DNA from: Methylomicrobium agile
GTDB lineage: Bacteria; Pseudomonadota; Gammaproteobacteria; Methylococcales; Methylomonadaceae
DNA: 64,000 nt
Assembly (NCBI RefSeq): GCF_000733855.1
Contig: NZ_JPOJ01000001.1
Span: forward strand, 2,108,001-2,172,000
Reading direction: 5' to 3'
The translations under genes were made by a program, and so were the position numbers. Positions within the stretch are counted from its first letter, which is position 1, and each line of letters begins with the position of its first letter. Under the pieces are notes generated by a model that worked only from the letters and a program-made list of their open reading frames with translations, was not told the DNA's origin and ran no database searches. Below, piece after piece: positions 17,905-25,935 of the stretch.

Positions 17905-20034
17905 GTGGAAAATCTAAAAATAGCGATTGGGGATGGCTTTCTGGAATCGTTTGCGCAAATTCCGAAAGCCAAACAGAGGAAGGTGATGGAGTTTGTCGCA
18001 AAGTTTCGTTACAACCCGATGGCGAACGGCATCAATTACGAAAAAATCAACGATGCACGGGACGTGAACTTTCGTTCGGTGCGAATCGATCAGGATTATC
18101 GAGGTATTGTGCTGAAGCCGGCGCAAGGCAACGTTTACATTCTTCTGTGGGTCGATAAACATGATGACGCCTACGATTGGGCGCGTAGTCACCGCTGCGA
18201 CATCCATCCGCAGACGGGCGCTTTGCAGTTGGTCGAGATACTGCAAGGCAATCAACCGGAGATCGAACCGGTCAAGATTGAAACTCAGGCAGCGCAGGAA
18301 AATCGTCTATTTGATTTATCGGACGAGACATTGTTGAGTTTGGGAGTCCCTTCGGATGATTTAGCAAGAATCCAAGGCTTGCCCCATGTCGAGGCATTGG
18401 AGGCGATTGAAAAATCGCTGCCCGTAGAAGCCTTCGAAGCGCTGTATCTGTTGGCGGCAGGAACATCGTTGGACCAAATATTAACCGATTACGCCGCGAA
18501 AAAATCGACAGCGGTTGATACTGAGGATTTTGCCGAAGCGCTCAACCAGGACGCATCCAGGCGGCGCTTCTATGTCGTGGCCGACGAAATGGAGTTATTG
18601 GAAATGCTGGAAGCGCCGTTGGAAAAATGGCGGGTTTTTCTGCATCCCTCTCAGCGCAGACTCATCGACCGTCATTGGTCCGGGCCGGTTCGCGTGCTCG
18701 GCGGTGCCGGCACGGGTAAAACGGTCGTTGCCATGCACCGTGCTAAATGGCTGGCTGCACAAGCGGCCGAAACGAACGAACGGATTTTGTTTACAACCTT
18801 TACCAGCAATTTAGCCGTCGATATTCAGGAAAGTTTACGCAAGATTTGTACGGCACAGGAGCTCAGACGCATTGACGTACAACACATCGACGCCTGGATA
18901 GTGAATTTTTTGAAGCAGCAAGAATATGACTTCCGAATTGCTTATCCCAATGGCAAAGACAGTGAATATGAAAAATGTTGGTCTTTGGCAGAGGGTTTAA
19001 TTTCGCCCAGCTTAGGATTACCGACAAGCTTTTATAGGGAAGAATGGGAAAGGGTCATTCTGCCGCAGTTCGTTCGGTCGCGTCAGGCTTATTTAACCAC
19101 GAGCCGCATGGGGCGTGGCGTACCGCTCACCAGAAAACAGAGGGCCGATATTTGGCCGGTTTTCGAAGAAATGCGTATCCAATTGACACAAAGAAAGCTG
19201 ACCACAATTGAAGATGCGGCCTTTGATATTATGTCCATGCTCGATTCGGGCGCGAATATTAAGCGTTATCGGTCAATTGTGGTCGATGAAGGTCAGGATT
19301 TCGGGCCGGAAATGCTGACCTTGTTGCGCCGCTTGATTCCAGAGGGGCCAGACGACCTTTTCATCGTCGGTGATGGGCACCAGCGGATTTATCAGCGTAA
19401 AGCCGTTTTAGGCAAATGCGGGATTAATATTCGTGGGCGAGGCAAAAAACTGAAAATCAATTACCGAACCACCGAAGAAATTCGACGTTTTTCTACACAA
19501 GTCTTAGAAGGAATTGCTGTGGATGACATGGATGATGCTCAGGATACGTTGACCGATTATCGATCGCTGATGCATGGGGACTTTCCTGAAATTAAGCATT
19601 TTAATTCCATTGGTGAAGAAGCTAAGTGGATAAGGGAAAGAATTGAAGCATTAATTGAAAATGGCTTACTCTCTCAAGATATTTGTTTAGTTGCTCGAAC
19701 TAATCATTTAGTCGATGAATATGGCTCTCAATTACAACAGCTGGGAATCGAAACCCGAAAATTGTCAAGGCAACAATCGGATAACAGAAATTTGCCGGGT
19801 GTTCGCTTGGCGACGATGCATCGTGTAAAAGGGTTGGAATTTAAAGTGGTTTTAATGGCGGGTATCAATGAGGGTGTTGTGCCATTGAAAATCAGTACCG
19901 AAACGCAAGATCCGACAGAAGCCCGCTTACGCGATGAGAATGAACGCGCCTTGTTCCATGTTGCGGCTACTCGGGCTATCAAGGGGTTGTTTATATCTTC
20001 GCATGGAATAGTAAGTCCATATTTAGCGAAGTAG
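17905..20034 (+). CDS. UvrD-like SF1 helicase with N-terminal RelE-like domain
   Basis: 709 aa from the second copy of the duplicated GTG start. Residues ~1-105 look like a RelE/ParE-type toxin fold: FLESFAQIPKAKQRKVMEFV, INYEKINDARDVNFRSVRIDQDYRGIV, VYILLWVDKHDDAYDWA. A linker follows, then an SF1A helicase: Walker A GGAGTGKTVV (~266-275), motif II VVDEGQDF (~459-466), GDGHQRIYQRK (~492), INYRTTEEIRRFS (~515), and LATMHRVKGLEFKVVLMAGINEGVVPL (read in two parts, ~635-660) before VAATRAIKGLFIS (~690). In this family the RelE-like part is a recurrent N-terminal fusion; whether it still cuts mRNA is unknown. As the last gene on the strand of the defence island, it likely supplies an unwinding or DNA-processing activity. 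Confidence 0.87.
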   Translation: MENLKIAIGDGFLESFAQIPKAKQRKVMEFVAKFRYNPMANGINYEKINDARDVNFRSVRIDQDYRGIVLKPAQGNVYILLWVDKHDDAYDWARSHRCDIHPQTGALQLVEILQGNQPEIEPVKIETQAAQENRLFDLSDETLLSLGVPSDDLARIQGLPHVEALEAIEKSLPVEAFEALYLLAAGTSLDQILTDYAAKKSTAVDTEDFAEALNQDASRRRFYVVADEMELLEMLEAPLEKWRVFLHPSQRRLIDRHWSGPVRVLGGAGTGKTVVAMHRAKWLAAQAAETNERILFTTFTSNLAVDIQESLRKICTAQELRRIDVQHIDAWIVNFLKQQEYDFRIAYPNGKDSEYEKCWSLAEGLISPSLGLPTSFYREEWERVILPQFVRSRQAYLTTSRMGRGVPLTRKQRADIWPVFEEMRIQLTQRKLTTIEDAAFDIMSMLDSGANIKRYRSIVVDEGQDFGPEMLTLLRRLIPEGPDDLFIVGDGHQRIYQRKAVLGKCGINIRGRGKKLKINYRTTEEIRRFSTQVLEGIAVDDMDDAQDTLTDYRSLMHGDFPEIKHFNSIGEEAKWIRERIEALIENGLLSQDICLVARTNHLVDEYGSQLQQLGIETRKLSRQQSDNRNLPGVRLATMHRVKGLEFKVVLMAGINEGVVPLKISTETQDPTEARLRDENERALFHVAATRAIKGLFISSHGIVSPYLAK

Positions 20035-20276
20035 CCTCTATGATAACCAATATGTAGAAAACTTTTTGTTACATCTAACCAAATATACGTATCGATGAGA
20101 ATTTTGATTTGCATGTAAATTGCTAGTGCAGGATATTCTGATTTCTATCCGGCCAACCAAGGCAAGTCAATAATTCTCCTTGAACGTCGGACTATCCTTC
20201 GGTTGGGGCTTTCGGGATTGAACCGCCCCGGGAATCTCGGAGGCTGTTGGTTGTGAGTCATGCTGCGATAGCAGGC

Positions 20277-20537
20277 TCATAAAGTTGTTGATAATACTGA
20301 ATCGCGCTGGTTTTTCAAGGCTTCCCAAGAGACAATAGCGGCTGGAAAGGACATGGCCGGCCAATGACCTATAGCGGCTTGCCGAACGCGTCCATCAATT
20401 GAGCTTCTATATCGATAAATCCAGGTCCGCAACTTAGCTGAAGCCGAGAGGCGAAGACCGGGATAATCGGTAAAGGTGATATGCTGTCCAGGTTGCAAAG
20501 CTTTGGCTGTGCGGGAGTCGAAGTGCGTATTAGTATA
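20277..20537 (-). pseudogene. Remnant of a P4-type tyrosine integrase (N-terminal arm domain)
   Basis: About 80 codons on the - strand read like the DUF4102 arm-binding domain of P4-like integrases: THFDSRTAKALQPGQ, TDYPGLRLSAS, TWIYRYRSSIDGRVRQAAIG, SFPAAIVSWEALKNQRD. A stop follows at 20277 and no catalytic domain (R..H.R..Y) is found downstream, so it is truncated. Its 5' side is broken by the MITE that ends at 20538. This marks the edge of an old genomic island next to the defence genes. Confidence 0.75.
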
Positions 20538-20842
20538 ACCTGAGTTCGGGATAAGAAGTCCAGCGCGCACCTTTTCGCGTAAGCTGCTGTTTTAGGAAAC
20601 AAATTCGAACGGAATCGGCAGGCGTTTATGGACCGTTTCGTAGGGTACGCTCGACTGCAGGGATGCAGGAGATAGAGCAATGCAGGAGCAATTGCCGAGA
20701 GCGTACCTTTGCCGCCGAAAAAAGTACGCACAGCGTACCCTACTTGAAACCCGAGTTCGGGATGAGAAACAACAACCCCCTGCACTCATTCATCAAAGTC
20801 AATCTGCTGCCTCGGACCTAATGGCTTATCCCGAATTCAGGT
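20538..20842. mobile_element. 305-bp MITE with IS982-type ends
   Basis: Terminal inverted repeats ACCTGAGTTCGGGATAAG (20538-20555) and its near-complement at 20825-20842 (17 of 18 match) equal the ends of the full IS982 element at 42068-43064. It is flanked by a 7-bp direct repeat TAGTATA (20531-20537 and 20843-20849). No transposase is inside, so it is a non-autonomous derivative. A third, degenerate copy of the end (ACCCGAGTTCGGGATGAG) lies internally at 20749-20766. Confidence 0.88.
20640..20743. repeat. GTAG-type palindromic pair nested in the MITE
   Basis: Starts GTAGGGTACGC and ends GCGTACCCTAC, a perfect inverted repeat at its two ends with a ~80-base interior. The outward GTAG again suggests a REP-type unit, of a different stem sequence from those near the RAYT. 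Confidence 0.6.
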
Positions 20843-20843
20843 T

Positions 20844-20908
20844 AGTATAGCTTTTTTAGTTGCCCTGAAATTTCAGTATAGCTTTTTTGAAATGATATAA
20901 AAAAGCTA
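20844..20908. repeat. Repeated AGTATAGCTTTTTT motif
   Basis: Direct copies at 20844-20857 and 20875-20888 (31 bases apart) and a shorter inverted copy near 20899-20908. They lie upstream of the integrase remnant and could be integrase arm sites or promoter duplications; the function is not shown. Confidence 0.4.
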
Positions 20909-21001
20909 CATTGAAATGTAAAGTGTAGGTAAGTTTTGATAAGTGCGGATGATGTTAAGCGAGACGAATAAAGATGTTAATAACCCTCTGTTATCAATAA
21001 G

Positions 21002-21097
21002 ATGAGAATGAAAGACAAATTGAATCAGGGTAATGGGGAAGACCAGCAAAAAGAACATACGCCGATGATGCAGCAGTATGTGGGCATTGATTTATAA
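21002..21097 (+). pseudogene. mutS: Probable 5' fragment of mutS
   Basis: A 31-codon frame ends in EHTPMMQQYVGIDL then stop. HTPMMQQY followed by a short hydrophobic segment is the very conserved N-terminus of bacterial MutS. After VGI the similarity breaks off and a stop follows. No further MutS sequence is seen downstream, so this is a truncated 5' end left at a recombination junction. From here to ~21240 I see nothing else. Confidence 0.6.
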
Positions 21098-21242
21098 TGG
21101 GTTTCAATTGGCTTATTTAATTTGTTACGCCAAATGCTACACTAAGAACTCACTTTAATTGATGGCTATTTGAGATAATCCCGGCTTGTGCTATGTTCCA
21201 CAGGAGTGGGCAATCAACTCCGCCCGGTTACAGATAACTACA

Positions 21243-21544
21243 TTAAATCTTGATGATTGTGTCGCTATAGAGCGCTACCAAGGGATCGTGGGTCATTAAA
21301 CGCATCGGCTCTACGAGTACCTGAACCACAAGAATACGATCGAACGGGTCTTGGTGGTGCGCAGGCAACCCTTCGACGGCACTCGCATGCTCCGCCTCGA
21401 CGGCGAGTGCTTGATCGCAATTTCCCAGACATCGTCGCGCTGACCCACACGGTTATCTTGGGTGATGCAATCGAATCACGCGTCTTTTGCGGTAATTTTG
21501 TCTATCTGTAATGGCCTATAGTGCAACGTGAGTATTCAGCAACA
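21243..21544 (-). pseudogene. Broken vapC (PIN toxin)
   Basis: Reading the - strand in several frames recovers a PIN toxin: LNLLLNTHVAL at the start (then a stop), ITVWVSAT, a frame change to DDVWEIAIKHS, another to EGLPAHHQDPFDRILVVQ, and MRLMTHDPLVALYSDTIIK at the end. At least one stop and two frameshifts are needed to join these, so the toxin is dead. It starts just after the stop of the phd-type antitoxin gene, the normal antitoxin-toxin order. Confidence 0.8.
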
Positions 21545-21547
21545 GAT

Positions 21548-21796
21548 TCAAGATTGCCCCTCACCCATGAACAACTGCGCCACTTCGTCGTTGTGCGCAT
21601 CGATGCTGTCTGGCACCACGAACAAACCTTTTGCTATACCAATGCGTTTCCCGGAGGGTACCGTATCCATCGGAACCAGTTTGGCAGCCGGGTGGCCATT
21701 CCGGGCAATCACAATTTCACGCTCGCGTCCTTGTTCGATAGCTTCCACTAAGCGGGACAGGGATGACTTGGCTTGCAACATATTTACGGTATGCAT
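21548..21796 (-). CDS. Phd/YefM-type antitoxin, now without a working toxin
   Basis: 82 aa from the ATG at 21796 (MHTVNMLQAKSSLSRLVEAI). The N-terminal MLQAKSSLSRLVEAIEQGREREIVIARNGHPAAKLVP is the Phd/YefM DNA-binding and dimerisation fold, and the short C-terminal tail would bind the toxin. The adjacent vapC is destroyed, leaving an orphan antitoxin that could still repress its promoter or neutralise related toxins. Upstream codons in the same frame run through a palindromic element and are unlikely to be part of the protein. Confidence 0.82.
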   Translation of the reverse strand: MHTVNMLQAKSSLSRLVEAIEQGREREIVIARNGHPAAKLVPMDTVPSGKRIGIAKGLFVVPDSIDAHNDEVAQLFMGEGQS

Positions 21797-21824
21797 GGGA
21801 TTTTCCACAAAAAACAAAGCTTCG

Positions 21825-21903
21825 AGAAAAGGTGGGTTCGGCGCGCGAAATGCTTTGCTGAATCTGAAAGGTAAGGGCATAGCGCGACGCCCCCACCTTT
21901 TCT
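21825..21903. repeat. 79-bp imperfect palindrome upstream of the antitoxin
   Basis: Arms AGAAAAGGTGGG (21825-21836) and CCCACCTTTTCT (21892-21903), with further CGCG pairing inside. It may be a small MITE or serve as a terminator for the SWIM/SNF2 pair, whose last stop is 90 bases away. Confidence 0.5.
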
Positions 21904-21993
21904 AAAGTAATTGCGTTTTTTTAAAAACCGCAGACTTGACCGGGCGTAGTATAAGCTAAAACCCGGAGTTTTCTTCCCCATAGGACGAGAATA

Positions 21994-22827
21994 TCACCAG
22001 TCTTTTTCACGTTTGCGGATGGTTTGATAAATGGCTTCCATCGCATCGATGAAAGAATGGTCGTTTGACCAAAAGGCCGGAAAGCCACCGCCTTTTTTGA
22101 TTAATAAGGCCGGAATGGACGCCGGTACGGCCGGCGGTAAGTTCTCCGGTAGACGTTTACGGCCATGCCAGAAGTCGGATGGCGTCATGCGTTGGGCAAG
22201 TGGGTGTGCTTTTGCGCGCGTGAAGTAGCTGTCAACGCAGTCAAAACCGGCGTCCTGTTCCCCGATGGCCGCCGCCAACGCCTGCCCCAACGGCGTTTTT
22301 TGTAATTGTTTTTGCAATTCGTCGCGTTCGAGGCCGCGCAATTCGAACAATAAAAACGGGTCGCGGTCCAATTGTGCCGCGAGGAAATAATACAGGCCGG
22401 CGATGTGCTTGCATGGGTTGGCGTAATCCGGGCAGGAGCAGTCGGTTTTCAGGTCTGTGCGGATGGAAGGCAGCAAGTTCAGTTTCAGTGTCCGAAACAC
22501 GTCTTCGATATTATCCGGCACTTCGTTCAGCAACAGGCGGGAAATAAAAGCGGCGCGGCTGCCGAGAATTTGAATCAGTTGCCGCCACTGTTCGGCGTCG
22601 ATCGTCTGGAAGGCGATCGTTGTTTTATAGATTGGCTCTTTATAAACACCGTAATAAGGATTAACGTTGCCTCGAATCTGCGCGCTGACCATGCCGCCTT
22701 GCCGCTGCCAACTTCGAATGCGGTCGTTATTGGCATAGGCGCGCCCCCGCGCCAGCCTTGCCGAATCGGTGAAGGACTCCAGGGCCTGGATAAAGCGTTG
22801 TCCCCACCAGGTGCGTATCGCTCTCAT
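21994..22827 (-). CDS. SWIM zinc-finger protein
   Basis: 277 aa. SWIM motif CxCx(n)CxH is seen as DCSCPDYANPCKHIAGLYYF near residues ~127-146; the N-terminal part (WWGQRFIQALESFTDSARLARGRAYA) and V.GNVNPYYGVYKEPIYKT are typical of the SWIM proteins encoded next to SNF2 helicases. SWIM domains bind DNA or protein partners. Four bases separate its start from the stop of the SNF2 gene upstream, so the two form an operon and probably a complex. The cellular role of this widespread pair is not established; repair or defence are both suggested by its company. Confidence 0.85.
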   Translation of the reverse strand: MRAIRTWWGQRFIQALESFTDSARLARGRAYANNDRIRSWQRQGGMVSAQIRGNVNPYYGVYKEPIYKTTIAFQTIDAEQWRQLIQILGSRAAFISRLLLNEVPDNIEDVFRTLKLNLLPSIRTDLKTDCSCPDYANPCKHIAGLYYFLAAQLDRDPFLLFELRGLERDELQKQLQKTPLGQALAAAIGEQDAGFDCVDSYFTRAKAHPLAQRMTPSDFWHGRKRLPENLPPAVPASIPALLIKKGGGFPAFWSNDHSFIDAMEAIYQTIRKREKDW

Positions 22828-22830
22828 GGT

Positions 22831-25800
22831 TTACTCCAATACGGCGGTTTGATTGAGGCGAATGAGCTGCTTGAACGTGGCGTTATCGAGTTGCGTCAGC
22901 CAGGACTCGTCGTTGCCGACAATGGCCCCTGCGATTTTCTTTTTGGCGTCGATCATTTGATCGATGCGCTCCTCCAGCGTGCCCAGGGTGATGAATTTAT
23001 GCACGAAGACATTTTTCGTCTGGCCGATGCGGAAGGCACGGTCGGTGGCCTGGTCTTCCACTGCGGGATTCCACCAGCGGTCGAAATGGAACACATGATT
23101 GGCGCGCGTCAGCGTGATGCCGACGCCGCCGGCTTTCAGTGACAGAATAAACACCGCCGGCGGCGTTTCCGGATTTTGAAATTCGCCGATCATTTTCTCG
23201 CGCGTATGCCGGGCCGTGCCGCCGTGCAAATAATAAGTCTGGCAATCGAGATGGCTGCGACAATAGCGTTCGAGGCGGGCGCCGATTTCGGTGAATTGCG
23301 TGAAAATCAGCGCGCTTTCGCCTTCGGCCAGGGCGTCGGCGAGCATATCGCCGAGCCGTTCCAATTTATGCGAGCGTTCGGCGGTGAAGGCGCTGTCATC
23401 CTGAAGAAACTGTGCCGGATGGTTGCAGATTTGCTTGAGTTTCATCAGGGTCGACAGCATCAGGCCCTGCCGCTGAATACCCTCGCTGGCTTCCAGCTGC
23501 TGTTCGACGTCGCGCACCACGGCTTCATACAGCGAAGCTTGTTCCTTGCTGAGATTGCAGTATTGCTTGTTCTCGACTTTGTCCGGCAAGTCGCGGATGA
23601 TCGCCGGGTCGGTCTTGATCCGGCGCAAAATGAACGGCTCTACCAGACGCTTTAACATCGCGGACTTCATGGGATCGTTATCACGCTGAATCGGGGCCTC
23701 AAAGGCTTTACGGAAAGCGGCTTGCTTGCCCAGGTAGCCCGGATTCAGGAAATTGAAGATCGACCATAAATCTAGCAGGCGGTTTTCCACCGGCGTGCCG
23801 GTCAGCGCCCAGCGATAGTCCGCGTTCAGCTTGAAGATCGCCTTGGTTTGCTTGGCCTCGGGGTTTTTGATGTTTTGCGCCTCGTCCAGCACGATGCGCC
23901 GCCATTTCAGGGCTTGAAACAACTTGGCATCGCGCAGCGCCAGTGGATAGGACACGATCACGACATCCACGGCCTCCGCCGCCGCGGCGAATTCCCTTTC
24001 ATTCTTGCAGCGCTCGCTGCCGTGATGCAGCCGCGTTTTGAGCTGCGGCGCGAAGCGCTCGATCTCCTTGCGCCAGTTCCCGAGCACCGAAATCGGCGCA
24101 ATCAGCAAAGAGGGGCCGCGACCGGCTTCGTCACGCGCCATCACTAACCGGGCGATGACCTGGAGGGTTTTCCCCAGGCCCATGTCGTCGGCCAAACAAC
24201 CGGAAAGGCCGAGTTGTTCCAGAAACACCAGCCAGGCAACGCCGCGTTTTTGATATTCGCGCAGCTCGGCGTTCAGACCGGGAATGTCCTCGATCGGCTG
24301 TAAGTGCTGTTGATGACGCAACTTCTCCAGCATGTCTGCCAAGGCGCTTTCCGGGTCGACTTCGAAGAGGTCCGCCTCATCCGCGGTGCGCTTGAGCCAG
24401 TCGCGCATGTCCAGGTTTTCTTCCGCCTCGCCCTGCCGTCGCCAAAATTCCAGCATGTTTTTCATGCGTTCACGGTCCAGCACGACCCACTGGCCGCGGA
24501 ATTGCACGAGCGGCGTTTTCGTCTCGACCAGTTGTGTCCATTCCTCCTCGCCGATCTGTTCACCGCCTAGCGTCAGTTCGTAACGGTATGCGAGCAATTG
24601 ATCCAGACTCAAAAGGCTTTGCGTTGTAGAGCGTGCCGCTTTTTTCGAGGTTGCCGCCGGACGCATACGCAATTTGGCGCGCCGCCGGCCTTGTGGGGTC
24701 CACCAGGCCGGCACGCTAATCAAAAAGCCGGCATCTTCCAATATCCAGGCAGTTTCGTTTAAAAAAGCGAACGCTTCTTCCAGCGACAGATCGATGGCGG
24801 ACGGCTCTGCCGTTTCCATGCCCTTCCACAACGCGGGATACACACGCGCGGCCTGTCCCAAATCGATCAATAAACGCTGCTCAAAATCGGACCCAAAATC
24901 CTTTTCCCAATGTTGCCGAGCAGTGCCGGAAAGTTGCCAATAGTCGGCCAGCGGTCGTTGCAGCGAAGGGTCGCGGCGCGATACCACACGGAATTCCAGG
25001 CGCCAGGAGTCGGGCTGTTCTGTTGAGGCTTCCTGCAGTTGAAGACCCAGTTGGAAGCCGGTTTCGCCGGCTGCGCCCGAAAGCTGTTTTCGCCAGGTGG
25101 CCCACTGCTCGCCAAGCGTCAGATCCCCGGCGGTCAACCAGGGTTCTTGACGAGTCGGCCGACAGGCCGGCAACAGCCACGAATCGGCCAGTTGTTTCTC
25201 CAGGGCTTGCGTCAGGCGCGAATTGCCGGCGGCCTGTCTGAGCAATACTTCGGCACAATGACGCAATACCGTGGCAGGTTCGAAATTCGGTGCGGCGGCC
25301 GGCGGCAGGCGTTCGGCCGCTTCCTCTATCAGGCATTCGTAGTGCGGAGACAAAAACTCCCAACCGGTATAAACCTCGTAAGGGTGTTTGCCGGTTTGCC
25401 GGACTCGGTAGCGCAAAGCCGGGATATACTGGTCTTTGAGCAGGATGCCGCGAAGCGATTGGGTGAAATAATACCAAAACAAAAAATCGCTGCCGGCTTT
25501 AAAGTCTTCCCCCTGGAAGATCAACCGGAAATGGATGTCGTTGATGAGGTTGATGGCCCGGTTATTGAAACAAAAACAGCGGATGGGCCAGATCTCGATT
25601 TCCGCCTCATGCCAGGCATACGCTTCGGCATCCAGATGGGTCGATAATTCGGGGCAGGGAAGGGGGTTGCCCTGGAACGAAGGGAGTGGCACGGGATAGG
25701 TCACAGAATCGGACTCTCGTGACGTGACACCGATGGACGATTTCAACCAGTCTCGCAAACGCTCGGCATCCAGGTGGTTGGGGTGAGATCGGGTTTTACG

Positions 25801-25917
25801 TTTCTTGGATTGATTTGCGGCTTGTGCCGCGGATTCCACCCACAGATAAAAGTGGCCGGCTTGAATGAAAGCCTCGGTGGTTTCAGGGGCCCAAAAAAGA
25901 TGGACAACGTGGGGCAT
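22831..25917 (-). CDS. SNF2-family helicase with SNF2-associated N-terminal domain
   Basis: 1028 aa. The N-terminal ~480 residues match the SNF2-helicase-associated region (VVHLFWAPETTEAF at the start). The motor follows: CLADDMGLGKTLQVIARL (Walker A, near residue 580), VLDEAQNIKNPEAK (motif II, ~675), ALTGTPVENRLLDLWSIFNF, and the second lobe with KAGGVGITLTRANHVFHFDRWWNP (read in parts) and DRAFRIGQTKNVFVHKF near 930-985. It translocates on double-stranded DNA. It is paired with the SWIM protein downstream and lies apart from the defence operon, on the opposite strand. Confidence 0.92.
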   Translation of the reverse strand: MPHVVHLFWAPETTEAFIQAGHFYLWVESAAQAANQSKKRKTRSHPNHLDAERLRDWLKSSIGVTSRESDSVTYPVPLPSFQGNPLPCPELSTHLDAEAYAWHEAEIEIWPIRCFCFNNRAINLINDIHFRLIFQGEDFKAGSDFLFWYYFTQSLRGILLKDQYIPALRYRVRQTGKHPYEVYTGWEFLSPHYECLIEEAAERLPPAAAPNFEPATVLRHCAEVLLRQAAGNSRLTQALEKQLADSWLLPACRPTRQEPWLTAGDLTLGEQWATWRKQLSGAAGETGFQLGLQLQEASTEQPDSWRLEFRVVSRRDPSLQRPLADYWQLSGTARQHWEKDFGSDFEQRLLIDLGQAARVYPALWKGMETAEPSAIDLSLEEAFAFLNETAWILEDAGFLISVPAWWTPQGRRRAKLRMRPAATSKKAARSTTQSLLSLDQLLAYRYELTLGGEQIGEEEWTQLVETKTPLVQFRGQWVVLDRERMKNMLEFWRRQGEAEENLDMRDWLKRTADEADLFEVDPESALADMLEKLRHQQHLQPIEDIPGLNAELREYQKRGVAWLVFLEQLGLSGCLADDMGLGKTLQVIARLVMARDEAGRGPSLLIAPISVLGNWRKEIERFAPQLKTRLHHGSERCKNEREFAAAAEAVDVVIVSYPLALRDAKLFQALKWRRIVLDEAQNIKNPEAKQTKAIFKLNADYRWALTGTPVENRLLDLWSIFNFLNPGYLGKQAAFRKAFEAPIQRDNDPMKSAMLKRLVEPFILRRIKTDPAIIRDLPDKVENKQYCNLSKEQASLYEAVVRDVEQQLEASEGIQRQGLMLSTLMKLKQICNHPAQFLQDDSAFTAERSHKLERLGDMLADALAEGESALIFTQFTEIGARLERYCRSHLDCQTYYLHGGTARHTREKMIGEFQNPETPPAVFILSLKAGGVGITLTRANHVFHFDRWWNPAVEDQATDRAFRIGQTKNVFVHKFITLGTLEERIDQMIDAKKKIAGAIVGNDESWLTQLDNATFKQLIRLNQTAVLE

Positions 25918-25935
25918 GGGGATAAGATCGCTCCG

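Larger units (their letters stand above)
17565..17918 (+). repeat. 177-bp tandem duplication across the helicase/UvrD gene junction
   Basis: Two head-to-tail copies, 17565-17741 and 17742-17918, differing at a few bases (CGAACCAGGAGCG against CGAATCGGGAGCG). Each contains a REP pair, the last ~34 codons of the giant helicase, its stop, and the GTG start plus four codons of the UvrD-like gene. The period, 59 codons, keeps the frame. Confidence 0.92.
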
